Below the pieces are notes generated by a model. That model was not told the origin of the DNA. It ran no database searches and worked only from the letters and a program-made list of their open reading frames with translations. This document shows, one piece after another, positions 63,207-64,000 of a DNA stretch of 64,000 bases (its first letter is position 1; each line of letters opens with the position of its first letter). Position numbers and translations under genes: made by a program. This stretch comes from Yeosuana aromativorans (lineage in GTDB: Bacteria; Bacteroidota; Bacteroidia; Flavobacteriales; Flavobacteriaceae): assembly GCF_014646655.1 (NCBI RefSeq), contig NZ_BMNR01000001.1, forward strand, positions 562,111 to 626,110, read 5' to 3'.

Positions 63207-64000
63207 CTACCTCTTAAGTGTAAAATGCCCATTTTTTACTACCCCATTGTCAAAAACAACTTTAAACCAATAATCACTAGTTGGAAGAACTTTACCATTA
63301 AAAGTTCCATCCCAACTATTTTCAAATGATACCAAATGTTTTAAAAGCTTACCGTATCTATCATAAATATATATGGAATAATTTTGGTTTGTTCTTCCTT
63401 TAAGTTTCCAAGTATCATTAATTCCATCATTATTTGGAGTAAAATATTTCGGGTAGTCTAAAATAGAAACTAGTACTTCTAAAACACCACAACCATTAAC
63501 TTCATTAACATAAATAGTATAATCTCCTCCTGATAAATTAGTAAACATATTACTTGATTGAAAGATTACATTATCTAAAGAATATTCATATTGTAAATTA
63601 GAATTAAATATAATTTCTATACTATTATTACCACTAATCTCTATGGTTTTAATCTCATAATCTTTAATTGGAGTTACATTAGTAATAGTAATACTTAATT
63701 CAGATGTATCTGAACCACAAACGCCGTTGGTAACCGTATAGGTATAAACTCCCGCAGCATCAATTGAAGGATTGAACATTCCCGTGCCGCTCGATAAACT
63801 TGGAGACCAAACTCCACCTGTATCTGGTGTACCATTTAAGCTACCAAATAAATCCACAGGGCTACTGTTCATGCAAATCTCCAAATCCCCGTTTTTTCCA
63901 GCATTTGGTAATACATCAATTGTAACATTAACTTCCGAAGTGTCTGAACCACAAACGCCGTTGGTAACCGTATAGGTGTAAACTCCCGCAGCATCAATTG
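63207..64000 (-). CDS. Secreted repeat protein with type IX secretion C-terminal (type B) domain, partial
   Basis: Only the C-terminal part is in the window; the frame stays open to the right edge. It shows Ig/PKD-like repeats with a 78-codon period: IDAAGVYTYTVTNGVCGSDT appears twice, and the DNA of the two copies is almost identical (around 63721-63767 and 63955-64000). The end has the type B sorting domain: FTPNNDGINDTWKLKG, YSIYIYDRYGKLLKHL, SWDGTFNGK and DYWFKV. Such proteins are exported by the type IX system and attached to the surface, often as gliding-associated adhesins. Confidence 0.9.
   Translation of the reverse strand, partial: IDAAGVYTYTVTNGVCGSDTSEVNVTIDVLPNAGKNGDLEICMNSSPVDLFGSLNGTPDTGGVWSPSLSSGTGMFNPSIDAAGVYTYTVTNGVCGSDTSELSITITNVTPIKDYEIKTIEISGNNSIEIIFNSNLQYEYSLDNVIFQSSNMFTNLSGGDYTIYVNEVNGCGVLEVLVSILDYPKYFTPNNDGINDTWKLKGRTNQNYSIYIYDRYGKLLKHLVSFENSWDGTFNGKVLPTSDYWFKVVFDNGVVKNGHFTLKR

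Overview
This 64 kb window comes from a chromosome of a marine or soil-type member of the Bacteroidetes, almost certainly a Flavobacteriaceae. The evidence is AT-rich DNA, few Shine-Dalgarno sequences, the Bacteroidetes promoter element TAnnTTTG in front of many genes, TonB receptors with N-terminal carboxypeptidase-regulatory-like domains, a PorT-like barrel, and a type IX secretion (type B) sorting domain at the right edge. The genus cannot be fixed from the sequence alone.

Layout. 1-7.1 kb: end of rpoN, a PAP2-like membrane protein, a PorT-like barrel, an ExbB/ExbD energy-transducing operon, tRNA-Ser(GGA), asparaginase, TatD, a retropepsin-like protein and an orphan LuxR response regulator. 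7.4-11.5 kb: odhB and odhA (2-oxoglutarate dehydrogenase). 11.7-22.1 kb: a nitrous oxide respiration and nitrosative stress region. It holds two related lipoprotein cytochromes c around a divergent NsrR-like Rrf2 regulator, nosZ (clade II type), a nos membrane protein, nosL, nosD, nosF, nosY, a hemerythrin-like protein, a histidine-rich polytopic membrane protein, the Fe-S repair protein Ric and a second NsrR-like regulator. Likely operators are visible: an FNR/CRP-like palindrome at about -41.5 of the nos operon, and GGATAA-N2-TTATCC in front of both ric and its regulator gene. 22.2-30.3 kb: polyprenyl synthetase and a TetR-TolC-adaptor-RND efflux operon. 30.3-39.2 kb: a TonB receptor, aspS and two tandem ClC transporters.

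39.2-46.9 kb is an accessory region bounded by inverted copies of composite repeats. Inside are a frameshifted GIY-YIG gene, the divergent tadA/dxs pair with an extremely short shared promoter, and a translationally coupled NUDIX hydrolase plus a 1046-residue PLD-SF2 helicase-DUF3427 protein, which may be a genome-defence or nucleic-acid repair module.

48.2-56.1 kb looks like a phosphate-starvation regulon. Three promoters (before a small carboxypeptidase-regulatory-like protein, before a TonB receptor plus beta-helix lipoprotein, and before a PiT-PhoU phosphate transporter) carry TAAC half-sites repeated every 11 bp. In each, the last TAAC begins exactly 29 nt before the TTTG of the -7 element. 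Two of the promoters carry five helically phased units with almost the same core order. I infer a PhoB-type regulator and an outer-membrane phosphate (or phosphate-ester) uptake route whose partner is a beta-helix lipoprotein and not SusD. This is the most interesting signal in the window.

56.2-64 kb: an OmpA-like lipoprotein, class Ia ribonucleotide reductase (nrdA, nrdB), a DUF3109 cysteine-rich protein, a MarC protein, a small membrane protein, an FAD oxidoreductase and the C-terminal part of a repeat-containing secreted protein.
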